This document shows, piece by piece, positions 43,479 through 58,500 of a stretch of 64,000 nucleotides of DNA. A model generated the notes under the pieces. The model searched no databases. It was not told where the DNA came from and saw nothing but the letters and a program-made list of their open reading frames with translations. The translations under genes and the position numbers were made by a program. The stretch comes from Arbacia lixula (taxonomy: Eukaryota; Echinodermata; Echinoidea; Arbacioida; Arbaciidae): assembly GCA_963669155.1 (NCBI GenBank), contig OZ022596.1, forward strand, positions 10,040,353-10,104,352, read 5' to 3'. The number at the start of each line of letters is the position of its first letter. Position 1 is the stretch's first letter.

Positions 43479-46400
43479 CTGTGTTATTACACATTGAATG
43501 AAGCAACAGGCAACAAGATAATGTAATATGGTACAAATAATAGTATAGCTTCCGTTGGTATTGCTAGAAAACAAAACAAAAATTACCACATAGAAAAATG
43601 TCGGGGTAGAGAAACAGATATTGCAGGAAGCAATTGTAGGTTGAAGGGATCAATCACCTTGAAATCATTTTATTTTCAATAAAAGTATACACGTGAAAAC
43701 AGCATTAGTGAAGGTTCAACGAAAATCGGTCAAAGGAAAATGTATTTTATAGTTTCGATTTTGTAAAGTCACGTGCGAGATGTACAAGTACAATTTTGTT
43801 TGAAAAAATTATCAAAAGGATAGTTACCATTTCACCTGTGCGTTTGATTTATCATTAGACACATGTTTTTTACACGCATACCGCTTTGAAGAGAATGTAT
43901 TCCTCCATGAAAATACATAAACAAGACAATTTGTGGAAAAAGTAGTACATACATTCACGCCATTCACGAATCTGCATCCACTAGTATTTAGCAAGCTTTA
44001 CTCACCGCTCGACATAGTTATGTTTCCCGTTGGCATTCCTGCAGTGGCCGATGATGTTGGACGTTCTGTGGGGAGATAGACAAATGTGTTATTTAAATAT
44101 CATATCACATTGTAGCATATCAAGGACGTGGTATCCCACACGCAACAATCATGAAATTCATACACGTTATCATTATTGTATGCTGCTGAATCCTGCTGAG
44201 TTTCATTACTTTTGCAAAATGGGCAACTTAGACTGTATTTCAGATTTTAGCTGGTACTCACCTGGAATACTTTTTTCCCCCAATGATATTTATTTTAGTA
44301 AATTGCAAAATAATAATGACAACAAATAACAAAATCAGTACATGAAATAATCTGCATGTTAACATGGATATATATATATATATATATATACATGTTTCAT
44401 ATATATATGAAACATATATATATGTTTTCTTTTAAATGCAAGATATTTATATTCTCTACTAATTTTTAAAAACAATAATAAAATCAGTACTTAAAATATT
44501 ATACATGTTATCATAATTATATAGAGCATGATTTCACATTCACATGTAAATAATGCAGCTGAACTTTTGCTATTTATATCAAATAATGCATGAAGAACGC
44601 ATGAAACTATAAAGGGGAAAAGGGGGAAATAGAAGAGAAGAACCCTCCCCCTCCCCTCCCCCCCCCCAAAAAAAAAAAAAGAAGTGATTTTAAGTTTAGT
44701 GTTTAAGTGTTAGCCGTAGAGGGCGGTAAGGTAACAGTTATCGTGACAACGAGACAAAGCCAATAACACTTAACATAATGACTCATTATATCGTTATAAC
44801 CTTCATTATCTATTCATTAACTCTTTGTGTATTCACGCATGAACCCCTGTCCGCCGCATTGTTTTGAGAGTGCTCATAATACATAATGCACATAATAATT
44901 AATTTCACACAATCTCGACAGGGGCTCATCATAAGTTGGGCGGTTTTTTTTTTTGTTTTTTTTTTGCATTTGATTGTTTTGAAGGAAACTGTTGTGTAAC
45001 AAAGTTGTAAAAATTTAATTGGCTTTCTTTTTCCATTCAAGTACTTGTGATATGTGTCTAATGCATTGAAGAATGAACATTGGGTCATGTTGTTATGAAT
45101 GGGTTTATCATATCCTCCCTATAACTAGATTTCACAATTAATTTGATGGTGGGACGCACTTATTATTACCTCAGTAACTTAGGTTATACTATAAGCTTTC
45201 TATGGTTACAAGATTGAGTATGCTTTGAGAGTGAGATAATTGTAGGAAGGGAGGGCAAGTGATCAGAACGAAAGTAGACTCCATTATGTAACAAACAAAG
45301 GAACAATCTGTTCAATTTTCACACATGACATTAATAATACATTTAATTATGCTGTTCTATTAAACGTAACTCTGTACCCGTCAGTAAAGCATTCTTTCAG
45401 TAGTACATACTAAATTCATACTGCAGCATTCCATTTCCCATTGAAAGAGTGAGTTTGTTATATACATACCCGTTTTTGTCGCCTCTCTACAGTTTGTTGT
45501 CGCGTTAGCATGGTTGGCAAGCCTTACTGCAGGGCCTGTTGTCTTTATTGCGCTTATTGTCGTGGTGTTAAATAGACTCACAGTCACTGCTGCAGGTTCG
45601 GTTTTCTTTGTTGCCGTCCTTGTTGAAGTTGCATTAATTTCAGGGGCTGTAACGTTGAAACAAAGCCATTTTTAAAATGAAGTTATTAGTTTAATGTTGA
45701 CTCTTGAAGTGGATCATGCATGGTGCATCGAAGAGGCGTACCGTGACGTCTTTTCTGACAAGCTATAATGCAAGATGACAACTTACATGCAGTTCAATAA
45801 GTCTTAAAAGAGCAATTCCTTGAATGGATATTAAGGGTGGTCATTACCATTCAATTAGTTATGATCATAACAGTCTGACTGTGTTACTGTGACTTCTGCG
45901 GACCCAGGAAGGTCGCAATGAGAGAGACGGGAGAATAGGGAACAGGAACGAGAGTGACAAGAAGATGTGGAAAAAGATTAAATAAACGTCTAAATGGGAA
46001 ACAGAGACACAAACGCAATCATATCGTTACAGCACACATTTATTTAATACAAAGAACAAATCTAATATTGTATTTACTATGATAATGATTGATCACATTT
46101 TGGTATTCCAGCTGAAATGTCATTAAATGTTAAACACATTCAATTTCGTAGTTCCCTGTTATTTTAGGTTTGCACCTATGGACGTCCCCGAATCATTTCC
46201 AGGTGTGCAGCCTACCTACCTGTCGGTCCGGCTTCGGAGATTACGTTCCCCATGAGGTTAGGAGGTGGACGCGCAGATACGGCTCTCACTATCGGCACAC
46301 ATTGATGCCCGCCCTCTACGTTGACGCACAGGGTCAGATTATCACACGGGGAGGACCGGCAGAAATCTGCTGGGAGAAAAAAACGTAAAGCAGAAAGACA

Positions 46401-46629
46401 CATTTTTCTTAATTTTGGTCGAAATTTCTTGGGAAGATAATTTCTTTTTACGTTATTTTCCTGTTGAGTCGAATTCTAATGAAGTAGATTCGTCGACACT
46501 CATTTAATTTGAAATACATGTAAACGGTGTTACTTTGTAAATACCTACAAGGGGAATTACAAACAACAAGGTTGAGGTGAGAGGGGCTTTGTAGTCGTCA
46601 TTTTCAGAAAAAGAGACAGACACACACAG

Positions 46630-46720
<91 letters not shown>

Positions 46721-48407
46721 GCACACACACAAACACACCCCCCCCCCCTCTCTCTCCCTCTCTTTCGCTTTTTCTGTCTCTCTCCTTGCTTCCCAACTCC
46801 TCTTCCCTCCAGCAATCAACCAAAACAATAAAGACTTTTAGGTTGGCACAACTCTGACTGTAACGTGGAGTTTGAATGTTCAATCATGTCCTATTATGCC
46901 ATATAAGTGGAAGTTGTGCAATTAGGTTTGTGTGTTGTTGTTACGATATTATGCCAGTTACAGTCACAGTCGCAGTCGCAATACTGTCGCAACGCAATCG
47001 CAATGGAGTCGCACTCACAATAAACAAATATCGAATGTGGGGTATTTGTGCTTGCACTCTTATGGTAAGCGGTCTCACGCTTCATTGGTTATTTCATTAC
47101 ATGTAATAACTGAAGTACATTACTACGCCTATAGGGACTGTGGAATACTTATACAGCAATTGTAAGGCAAACCACTTAACCAATAAAGTACCAAACAAGC
47201 TACCCCGTGTGCAAAAACGCCTCAATTGCGCATAAAGGGTTAATGTACTTGAGGCATGACTCACCCGAGTCTATGGTGTGTGCGATGATGATGTCATATA
47301 CCGAGCCCAGTTTGAAAAACCCACCCAGACCGGGCAGATCCGACTCGAACGCGACCTCCTTTCCCGACTCGATATCCATCGCCCCGATGCCTCCGCGTTC
47401 CACATCCGTCCAGTAGAGGACGCCTCGGTACACGAGGAGAGTGTGCTGGTCCCGAAGATGCGTCAGGTTACGAAGAAGTCTCGTCTCGTCAATCGCGAGA
47501 CTTTCGCTCAGACTGTGCACACTCAGAGTTCCGTTACTGTCAGCCGCGTACAGCTCAGTCACGTTACGGTCGCCTATGTACAGGATAAGTAGTATTTCAT
47601 TACATTACTTATGTTACTTTTTACGGACGAACAATACAATGCTTATACAAAATATTATTAAGTCAAGATACCAAAATATGAATCTTTATATAGTCCAATT
47701 TTCCACAAACCTTTTTCGTTCTGCTTCTTAAGTTTTCTGCTCCTTGTAAGAGCCAAAAAGTCGGCGATTCAAATACCTTTTTAAATTTAAAAAAACCATA
47801 TATTCCTTCTCACAATGCTTGTTGTTTGTACACACCCTTTAACCCGCAGTGTGTCGCATAAACAGTTGTTGAATATGCGAAGAAATAGGGAATATATTAT
47901 CAGAAGTTACTAAATGCAGCTGCAAGCATTGTAACTTTAACTGACAAGCGCAGCCACATCACCCCTGTTTTCAAAAGTGTTCATTCGTTGTCCCTTAGGG
48001 AACGCCTCGCCTTTAAAATACTTCTTTTAGTCTTAGATATTGTCAACGGAACTTCCCCCAGTTACAACAAGTCTTTAATTCACAACTACCAACCATCACG
48101 AACCCTAAGATCCTCCACATCCGGTCTTTTGCAAGTTCCGGTTTCAAAGAGATCGTGGGGAGAACGGGACTTTGCTCATGCAGGGCCAACCCTGTGGAAT
48201 TCCCTTCCACAGAGTTTGCAAATCCTGACGTCAGTGGCCACCTTCAAGGGCAACCTAAAGACATACCTGTATAATGGTGCTTTTTGACATACAAGTTCAT
48301 ACCTGTATTGTATTTTTTCTCTCTCTCTTTAATTTGCTCTGGAGCGCCTTGAGCATCTAGTTAAGGTGGAAAGTGCGCTATATAAATTCTATGTATTATT
48401 ATCATTA

Positions 48408-48438
<31 letters not shown>

Positions 48439-48743
48439 TATTATCATTATTGTTATTCGTGTGTTTGACAAGAGCTACATACCATCCCAATATACGAAGA
48501 GGGAGCTAATGTGGTTGTCCCCAATGCTTAGGATGACGTCATTCGTTCCGTCCACATCAGATGCGAGGATTTTAGTGTCCTCGCTCCAGTACATGAACCT
48601 GTGGGATGATTGAAAACGAAAAGCAGCGGTTGTATAAGCAGTATTACGTAATAGTAGAAATGTAAAATTGATGATGTAATCGTGGTAGTAGTAGAGGTAG
48701 TAGTTGTAGAGTAGTAGTAGTAGCAGTAGTAGTAGTTATAGTA

Positions 48744-48775
<32 letters not shown>

Positions 48776-48782
48776 TATAGTA

Positions 48783-48826
<44 letters not shown>

Positions 48827-48833
48827 TATAGTA

Positions 48834-48888
<55 letters not shown>

Positions 48889-48962
48889 AAGTAGTAGTAG
48901 AAGTAGTAGTAGTAGTTGTAGTAGTAGTAGTAGTAGTAGTAGTAGAAGTAGTAGTAGTAGTT

Positions 48963-49000
<38 letters not shown>

Positions 49001-49004
49001 TGTT

Positions 49005-49048
<44 letters not shown>

Positions 49049-52000
49049 TGTATATGTAGTAGTAGTTGTACTTGTAGTAGTGGTAGAAGAAGTAGCAGTG
49101 TAAATGGTCATATTAATAAAAAGCACTAGTTCCATTATCGTTCTCAACAAATTCATTACCACCGTCATTCGTCACTCTAGACTACTTTCATAATTATAAG
49201 CATACCATTGTCAATGATTGTCGTCCTCGAATTTTCCTTTCACAATTCAGTACATCAGCTATACACTTATGACGTTACATATGTAATTTTCAAAACTATA
49301 ATAATAATCATTTCAGTTTAGTTTATTTCATATTTCAAATATTACGAACAGAAATGTTACTACAGAACAGTACAATGTACAGATTGCACAGAATACAACG
49401 TGAATTCATTGCACGGTACGTTGATTCATTCTTTGTATCAGCTTAAAATGACATGTTAAAGAGAAGAACAGATAGGGTTTAGAGTGAAATATGGGGGACC
49501 TATTAAAAAGCATTGCATTGTATAGGATCCCTTGGTTTAAGTGAAACAAAGTCTTTACATTGATATCTTATAATGATATAGAACTACATATTAATAATAG
49601 AGATATGGACAAATAAGATGTAAAGAGAAGAGAATAGAAGAAAATAGAAAAAGGAGAAGAAAGACAAGAAGAAAGAAAAGCGAGTAGAGTATGTTCTTAT
49701 TCGTTAGTTGGGGCCGTGAGTTAGCTTTATACTTGGATAAGAGAAATGATTTGAGTTTGTGTTTAAATATGTGCAATAAGCGAGCAGTTGTTAATTCAGT
49801 TGAGAGTTCGTTCCAAAATTTTGGCAGAGTGACTGTGATTGTATTGTGCGCAAAGGCAGAGTTAGTCCAGATACTGGCCGTATTTTATCGTCCGCTTATT
49901 CTCCCACACATATTACGCCACTGATTCACATAGTACGTACACCGCGCCAGACCACTGATCGCGCGACTCCATGAATCTGTCCGCCCGAAAGTATTTCAGG
50001 GTGAAAATGTTTGTATGTGATGCGCCACCAACGTTCATTGTCGGCGGATTGCTAAATATACTCCAGGGGGTGGACTAAGGCAGAGTACGTGGAAAGTGAT
50101 AAGAATAGCGTTGTCTTGTTGAGTAGGATTATATTGCATGATTCATTACAAACATAGAATAAATGGGGATGGGTAGTTCACGTATTGTAAGTTGGAACAT
50201 GGATATTCACACACTTTATAAGTACAGATCTTCGATCTTTTTTTAGGTTACTTTTCAGAAAAAAGCGGGGTTGTATGGGTTTGAGTACTGGTGTTTACGA
50301 TTCTTTTTTTGTATTAGTAGAATTTCGTTCATGAGGGATCATCTTCACCATTTTTATCCTGCTATTCCTTATCATCATTATTATCGTCTGTATCACCATC
50401 GGCACTTTCATCAGGATTATCATCATTGCCATCAACAGAACTTTGTTATCATCATCAACAACATCAACATCGCTATCATCTTCGACATCCCTTTCACCAT
50501 CGTCACCATCCATTACCGTCATTGGTACCATTATGTGATGTTAGTTCACTAGAGAGCCTTAGATCATATACACAGCGCAGACATCAAGAGACAGCGTTAT
50601 CATTGAGTATGAGATCATGTACTGCATCCATAAAACCTTTAAGTCTCCGACTCCTTCTTTGTTTAGAATTAAGCAACTCTACAAAACTTTATATTCAATA
50701 TCGAAACGCAGCTGACATTGCTCAAGAGTATCGTACCCTATATTTTAATGAAAGGGCTTTCTGGGGTAATTTCAATTAACAAATAAATTTTAGGCATAAA
50801 AAAAAAATCTAACCGAATTGTCCCTACTACTCATGAATATTAATGAGTCAGGTGAAATGAGACTCTTTCGGTATTTGTTTCCATGTCTTGAGCCGTGTAC
50901 TGGAAATAGCTTGCGTGGTTAAGTCGCTGTCCCGTAAGCAGTAGATTGCAGGTTCAAATCCCGTCTGGTTCCAAGATTTTTATCTGAATTGTCCATTTAC
51001 AGGATGGAGCACGCTATCCTTACTACTGGGTGTATCCCTAAATTTTCTTTTGTAAAAAGTATCGTACCCGTTTCGGAAGTCGGTGTCGAAGGCGTCGATT
51101 TGCCGCGGGGTTCTGTAGATCCTGGTGTAGAGGTAGCCATGTGACGTAATCGTTGAAATGGCCCCCTGTCTGGACCGGACTAGGTACAACTGCCTACTTG
51201 AAGGGTCAAAGGTCATATCTCGCGTTCCTGTTACAGAGAAAAAGATTGAGAAGAGAGGGTAGGAGAGAGAAGAATGGAGAAGGAGAGAGAGATGGAGGAG
51301 AAAGAGAGAGAAGGGGGGGGGGAGAGGAGAGAGACAGAGAGCGATGTAGGAGAAAGAGAGAAAGAGAGAGAAAAATGATAAATGGAGAAAGGACAAAGAT
51401 GGTGAGATTCGTGTTGTTTCTGTCATATTACCTCTCCGTTTGTAGAGTCACGTTGAGCTCATTTGGAAAGCACTGTACTTGGTGTTTTTCCTCTGTTTTT
51501 ACTTATCGTTGGTGGCAACCACCAAAGGGTATTTGTGTGAGACGTCCTGATGTTGACACTTACTGATGTTTGACTTCAAGACCGTGACGTCACCCCCGTC
51601 AAGACGGGAGCTAAGGATCTTCCGCTGCGAGCTCGACCACCAGAAGATCAGGCCCTCCCTGGGGTCAAAAGTCAAAGTGGCCGGTGATGACGCCCTCACC
51701 GGCAGCCGGGTGAAGTTCTGATCGGTGAGGAGGAGGTCTGGGTTGATAATCGCCATATAGAGGGCGTCGTTATGTGGGTCTGATACGAAGACTAGGTCGT
51801 TGGTTGCTATTAGAGGGTTGGGATTGGCAGAAGAGGAGAAAAGGAGAGGGGAGGGAAGAGAGAGAAGTTGGAATCGGGGAAGAGAGGTAAAGAGAGTTAG
51901 GAAGAGAGGTGGAAGTTCAGAAAGTGAGAGAAGTAGAGGAGAAAGAGAAGTATTGGAGATGAAGAAGGGAGAGAGGGTAGAGGTACAAAAAGCGTTGTGG

Positions 52001-55000
52001 AAAAGGAGGGAGAGAAAGGTTGGAGAAAGAGAGAGGGCGGGGGGGGGGGGGTATGAGTGGGAAACAATTTCATATTAAGATGTATTTAACATTATTTCTT
52101 ATAGCAAGACATAATTATAGAAAAGAGTTGACAACGTGATTTGTAAATCATCTTCAATTAATCTAATGAATATTAATAGGTATTAATAGTATAAAAGGGA
52201 CAAGAGGTAAGGAAAAATATGTTACAGAGGCAATCTCAACAATTTACTTTGTATAGACATGCAGAACATATTACCTCTCTACAATAGATTTGCATTCAAC
52301 CCAGTGCAATTGAAATTATCTATTCAGGAATGCAACAATGCCACGGTTAAATATCCTAATCATGTGGGAGCTTAAAAAATACTTTACGGCACACACGGAT
52401 ACCATGACACGATAGATAAGTATAATGTCATGTCGATAGAAAAGGCCCCAAATGATTAGTGTCGATCTTTTATATAATTACGGACTGATTGGGCGTTAAT
52501 ATTCATTACCTCTCAACGAATTCCCTCGGTGGGTAATTAACAAAGGCTATCAGTGCGCATGCGCTGTTAATCAAGAGCTTTCATGGGCTTAACAGATGAC
52601 CTAGAAAGGTGACCCCGGCACGCATTTTAGAGTATGTTGTGTTTACTCTAAAAGATACCTTGATGATAGCTGACTGCATTTATAAGTGATACAATTATCG
52701 AGAATATAGTGCTAAGAGCGCTTGTTAAATGATAAAAAACAACGAATAAACATTATAATTTATACTACTTTACGTTACATTAAAATTGTAAGCCAAGTGT
52801 GATTTGCACAACAACTATCAGGGGAGAAGTACCCTTATTGCATATATTATATATTTGACGAAAACTGTTGTTTTTTTCTATTGAAAAACTATAGATAAGG
52901 TATTTGACAAACATGACAAAGGACTATCAGGTTCCACTTCACTTAAGAAATTGATTATCATAGTATATTTTGCACAACAATACCAACACTATCAGGGACG
53001 GGATTAATAATGTTAAACATATTTTTCTATCACGAGAGAGGTTTACGGTACACCACGTGTAAAGTCCTGGGAGGACTGAGATGAGAAAACGTGTATAGAA
53101 TTGAAGGTGAAATGGAAAGGCGAAAAAGCCTTCAATTCTGTCCACGTTTTCTCATCTCAGTCCTCCCAACCTCTCTAGTGATTTAGCATACCACCATGCA
53201 AACCTTCAAACATCATCTAATATTATTCTATGAAGTTAATTGTGTGTCCTATAGAATAATTATAAACAAGTTTTCTTTAAAACTTTCGCTTAATCAAAAA
53301 TTATTTTGTACCTTGCACAACAAAAATATTAGGTATGTGATCAATAAGACGTATTTGTTTTGTTCTTTGTATTTGAAATCGAGGGTACTTCCCCCGCCCC
53401 TCCACTCACTCTATAACACTGCCTCAAAAAAAATGGCATATTGCACAGTTTCTTTTAACTCATTCAGGGCAAGGGCCTTTTTAAAGCAAAACTGATCAGG
53501 TTTTTAAATTGCCAACACTATTATTTTCATATGAAATGTCTACGAATCAACGTAATGTAAATTTCATTATAAATCAATAGATTATCAAAATCATTTAAGT
53601 AACAGCAAAAATCATGTCAACTTGAGGAGCAAAAAGGGATTTCAACCGTTTCGTGTTGCCAACTTGAAGATTTAGTACCCATTTGCCCCTTTTTTGCCTT
53701 TAAACATCATTGTGAAAGTAAACTAAATGCTAACAATAGATTAATCTCGTGCAGAAATGTACGTTCTTTTACGTGATGCATTTTTTTATTATTTTAAACA
53801 GTTCATATCAATAGTAATAGCCCCAATCCACATATTTGTTGTACTTGGTCCCGAATGGGTTGAAAAATAATGTCGCCCCCTCCCCCTCGAGCAATAATCC
53901 ATATCACGCATATAATATGTTTTTGTAATCATGTTACACTCATCTTCTTATGGCATTTTCATGGCTGATATCGAAAAACGATGGACAAAAAGGTAGTTTT
54001 CTTCCCAATTGCACTTTCACTTCAACATAAATAATCATAGAGTTCGCACAGCAACAGCAAAATACATCAACCTTCAGGCCCATTTACCCATGACCAGCGA
54101 CCTTCAGTAATGTGAGTAATCATTATATCTCGGCATTGAAAGGCGTTTTCTCTCCACTTTAGCCTGATTACCCGACACACCCGATGCTGGAGATCAAGGC
54201 CGATAGAGATTAGGACGTTCCGTTCCGTTGACCCTCGGCTAATTATGTAGGCAACTCGGGCATACCCAGTAGAGGATGTTTTGCATACTTTAAGGGCCAG
54301 CACGAAGACGACACGATTTTGCCACGATTCTGCAGCCGTGAGGTGCTAAGACTGGAGATGTGACGTCATTTTCGTGCACAAATCCAATGACCGGGTCCTG
54401 CGATTCAGCCACCCGCAATGTCGTACGACTGATCGGACCGTGCCATCTGCATTAAAGATTGTCCGTCCCTTTTGCAAGCTTAACATTTGAAATCGTCTAT
54501 CACGATCGTAAATTGAAGAAAGTGTGATTCAAGACCATTCCTAAGAATATAGCATGTTGAAGCTTTCTGTGTATGTAAAAATTTCAGCCGTTAAATTTCA
54601 AACCGACTTTTTTCGTACTACGAAAAAAATATGAGTGTTTGTTACAGTATCTATGTGGTTATTATGCATGTGTGAAATCCTAATTTTATGAGTAATTACC
54701 AAACTTGGGAAATGATTCCTTTTATAGAACAATTGTTCTTCATAATGCATTTTATAATTTGATAAACAGATTAATCAATAAAGCAGATATTTCAATACAA
54801 ACTGCTAAGAGCCTGAGGTAAACACTATTAATCAGACGTTGTTTACGTGCATTGTTGGAATTTTACGCTACGTAGCAGTTTCAAATCATGAATATACATG
54901 AATATATGAATATACATGAATACATATCATGAATAACATGAATATATCATATATATATCATATATATTCACAACATGAATATATCATGAATATACAGCTT

Positions 55001-55216
55001 GCTAACACTTCTCCGTGTGTTTTGCCATTGGGATGGTTTTGTGGTGATCTAAAAAAAGGGACGGGCTGTCTTTAATGTATTCGGACATAAACTAATTTGC
55101 ATTAGGTCTGGATGTACAGGGATACATGTCGTACATTGGGACATTAACGACTTAATATGCGGACGTAGTAGAAAGCAGTATATCAAGCTGGTGAGCTTTC
55201 TATTTCATGCCACTTC

Positions 55217-55265
<49 letters not shown>

Positions 55266-55312
55266 GAAATTAAGCTGATTAGCTTACTATTCCATGCCAC
55301 TTCCATTCTCTA

Positions 55313-55351
<39 letters not shown>

Positions 55352-55414
55352 TTCTCTCTGTTTCTCTTGCACTCCCTTTCTCTCTCCGATTCGCTCTCTT
55401 TCTTTCTCCGTCTA

Positions 55415-55449
<35 letters not shown>

Positions 55450-55504
55450 GTGTTTCATTCTGCATCTCTCTACATGTCTGTCTCTCTCTCTGTCCCTCAA
55501 TATG

Positions 55505-55538
<34 letters not shown>

Positions 55539-55541
55539 ATT

Positions 55542-55586
<45 letters not shown>

Positions 55587-58500
55587 ATAAACTCAAATGT
55601 ACGAACTTGACAAGGGAAATTATCGCCTCATGATGAAAGAGACCGGCTCGTTCCAGTCATTGACAATCGGATAATTACATCGGAAAGACTGGGTACATGT
55701 GATGCATTAGAACATTAACGAATTTGTATTAAAGACGAGGTGTCCCTATGGCAAAAGTTGTGAAACTCGGCAGGAATCAGCAATTTATCCTAACGATAAT
55801 GTTTATGAAATCTCAAGTCATTGCTCATCGATCATTGTCTCAAGTCATTGCTCATCGATCATTGCCAGAAAACGTGAGAGAGTAACATTGTTTACGTTTG
55901 AAACGCACTGACCATAGTCTACATTCACAATCGTATGTCCCCTGTCAACGCACGGCGCGTGCATCGTTCCCATTGAACGCATGCACTATGGAGCGGACCG
56001 GTACGACCCATTGCGCACAGTTGTATCCGGTTACTAAATTAGAAAAACAAGTTCCCACTAATCTATGTAAAATTATCCACTAAAAACGAATTTCACATTC
56101 GTTTGCCGCAAAAAGTCTCATTTTGACGAAAATTTGAAAAAAAAACCCGCACACCTCCAGTGACGTATGAGAAGTCAAAATGCCATAAATGCCAACGGCG
56201 TAAATAAAATGTTTTATTCATGCAATTCAAACAATACGTTACCAATGGGTACCCCAAAGCTCGTTTGTGCATTCCTATCATTGAATCTGAATGACAAGAT
56301 ACAGTTGAATGCAATAACGCGTTACTACGCCATGTACGCAGTTAGGGGGAGGTTGTGAATACATTACGAAAATGGTCTATTGTTGACTTCTGTAGAATCT
56401 ATGGAATTTTGACGAATGTAAAATTCATTTTTAGTGGATAATTTTACATGGATTAGTGGGAACTTATTTTTCTAATTTAGTAACCCTTTAAGTCAGGTAC
56501 CAGCTGTATTATAGGGAGGGAATATCTCGTACAGTATATCCTCCTATCATGCCTATTTCCCATGTTTTTTTACCGAAAAATGTTGTCATCTGCAAAAGGG
56601 ACACCCTGTCTTTAAAGGTAGCGATGAGCTCCAAATCGAGCTATACAGCTCGAATGTACTAAGGAAACATGAGAAACTATTGCCTCGGTATAATAATGGA
56701 ATGTGATCACGGTTCATTTGCAGGTTTACGGACCGTGCACATTTGAAAATCCGCAAAACGATTGCAGTGAAGCGCGGCGAAATACATGTATATAATTTAT
56801 TTAAGCATCGCCGTATCATGATGCTTGGATTAATTGAACACATAGCGAGCTATCGAAGCTTTGTGGTTATCGAGGATTTTCTGGATTAGCTTAAAGGGAG
56901 AGTCCATCCTGATATTAAGATGGTTTCAATCAAAACAGAAACATGTAAGAAACATATAAGTGAAGGTTTGGTGAAAATTCGCCAAAGGAAAATAAAGTTA
57001 TAATCTTTTAAATATTTCATTTTGTGACGTCACGTGCGAGGTGCTTTCCCACATGCTGTGTTCATTTTCTCAAAAAGATATGCATCATTTTACCAATGCA
57101 CTTGATACATCATTAGAAACCCGTTTTTCACAAAAACCTCTTTGAAAAAAACTATTCCTTCATCAAAAACAGAAGAAGAGCAATTTACGCAATGATACAG
57201 CACACAACATATGGGAGAGCACCTCGCACGTGACGTCACAGAATTGAAAATCCAAAAGATCATATAACTTTCTTATCCTTTGACGGATTTTTATTGAAAC
57301 CAACTTAACATGAGGGTAGACTATCCTTTAAAAATGACCCGTCCCTTTTACAAACATCTGCAAACATAATGAGAGCTGTCTGCTTAATTCGTGACGAAAT
57401 TCACGCTTGGTGCATAAAGAAAAAAGTAAAAACTGGAATTAACAATCCACTTGTATTACGCACACTCACAATCATGACAATACACCACGTAAATACTTGT
57501 TGTGTAATATGCTAGCGTAATTTCAGGAGTACAAACTACAGTTCCCTCCTAATTACAGTTTATCCAGGGAGGTGTTACGAAGGAGTAGAAACTCCAGCAT
57601 AATACATTCAAACATCTGTATGGGTTCTAAAGCGTGCTCATGAATGCTTTGATGTTCCATGTGCCGGGCCGACATTTAGCTGATGTCAACTTGAAAAGAA
57701 ATTTCTTTAATTTCCCATTTGTCTGTAGACGTTTTGTTTTTGACAAATTTGTTTGCAAAGTACAAGGAAGTTGACGGCAGATAATGATAGATCCTTTACT
57801 CTGCTTTTCTTTCGAAAAGTATTGAGGAATCATTAAAAATCGGACATATAAGCTATTTGTATTACTTACAAAATTGACCACTTTCCGACATCTTGTGCAT
57901 TTGGGGGATTCAACCACTCTCAAAATGCTGTCTATTATCATTAACGGCGTTTGTGTGTGTTTGCGTGCAACAGAGATATTTCAATTGAAAAACTTGTTTA
58001 TTTGTGTTTGCTGATACCTGTTATGCTCATGGAAGTATTAATGCCATTAACAGAACGGGACAAGCGAAATGTACATTTCTTTTGTTCTTTCTGAGAAGCC
58101 GTTCCCACACAATCATGTTCATAATTGTTCAAACACCTGAACAGCACCTGTTGAGAACACCATAACTTTTCAGAGGCGTGGCACATGGGTTCAAAGAAAG
58201 AAAGTTGCTTCATATCCTTCCATAACACATCCCTGGTTTATCCGAACCTTTGAACCTCTGTGTACAGGGACGGTCATCCATACCAAGCAAATAATGCAGA
58301 AACACGATGATGGATTATGACTGAATTGCCACGGAGCATGCTCCACCAAACACATCCGCACGCAATTACATACATACTTGTACAGTATATACGTGTATAG
58401 TTTCACGAAACATATATTATTTCATGTTTTGTAACATGGGCCCTATAACCACGAATGACACGATTTTAATACGCTATTGTTCTATTATATAAAGTTACAA

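Noticed and set aside
47988-48287. Plus-strand ORF as a host gene
   Set aside because: Its sequence is the C-terminal tail of a CR1/L2-like reverse transcriptase ORF, followed by a typical LINE 3' end.
48644-49168. 174-codon poly-Thr ORF on the minus strand
   Set aside because: It comes from an AGT microsatellite inside an intron of gene C.
50901-50973. Functional tRNA-Thr (CGT)
   Set aside because: C at position 33, a T-stem mismatch and two extra bases before the acceptor strand make a working tRNA unlikely.
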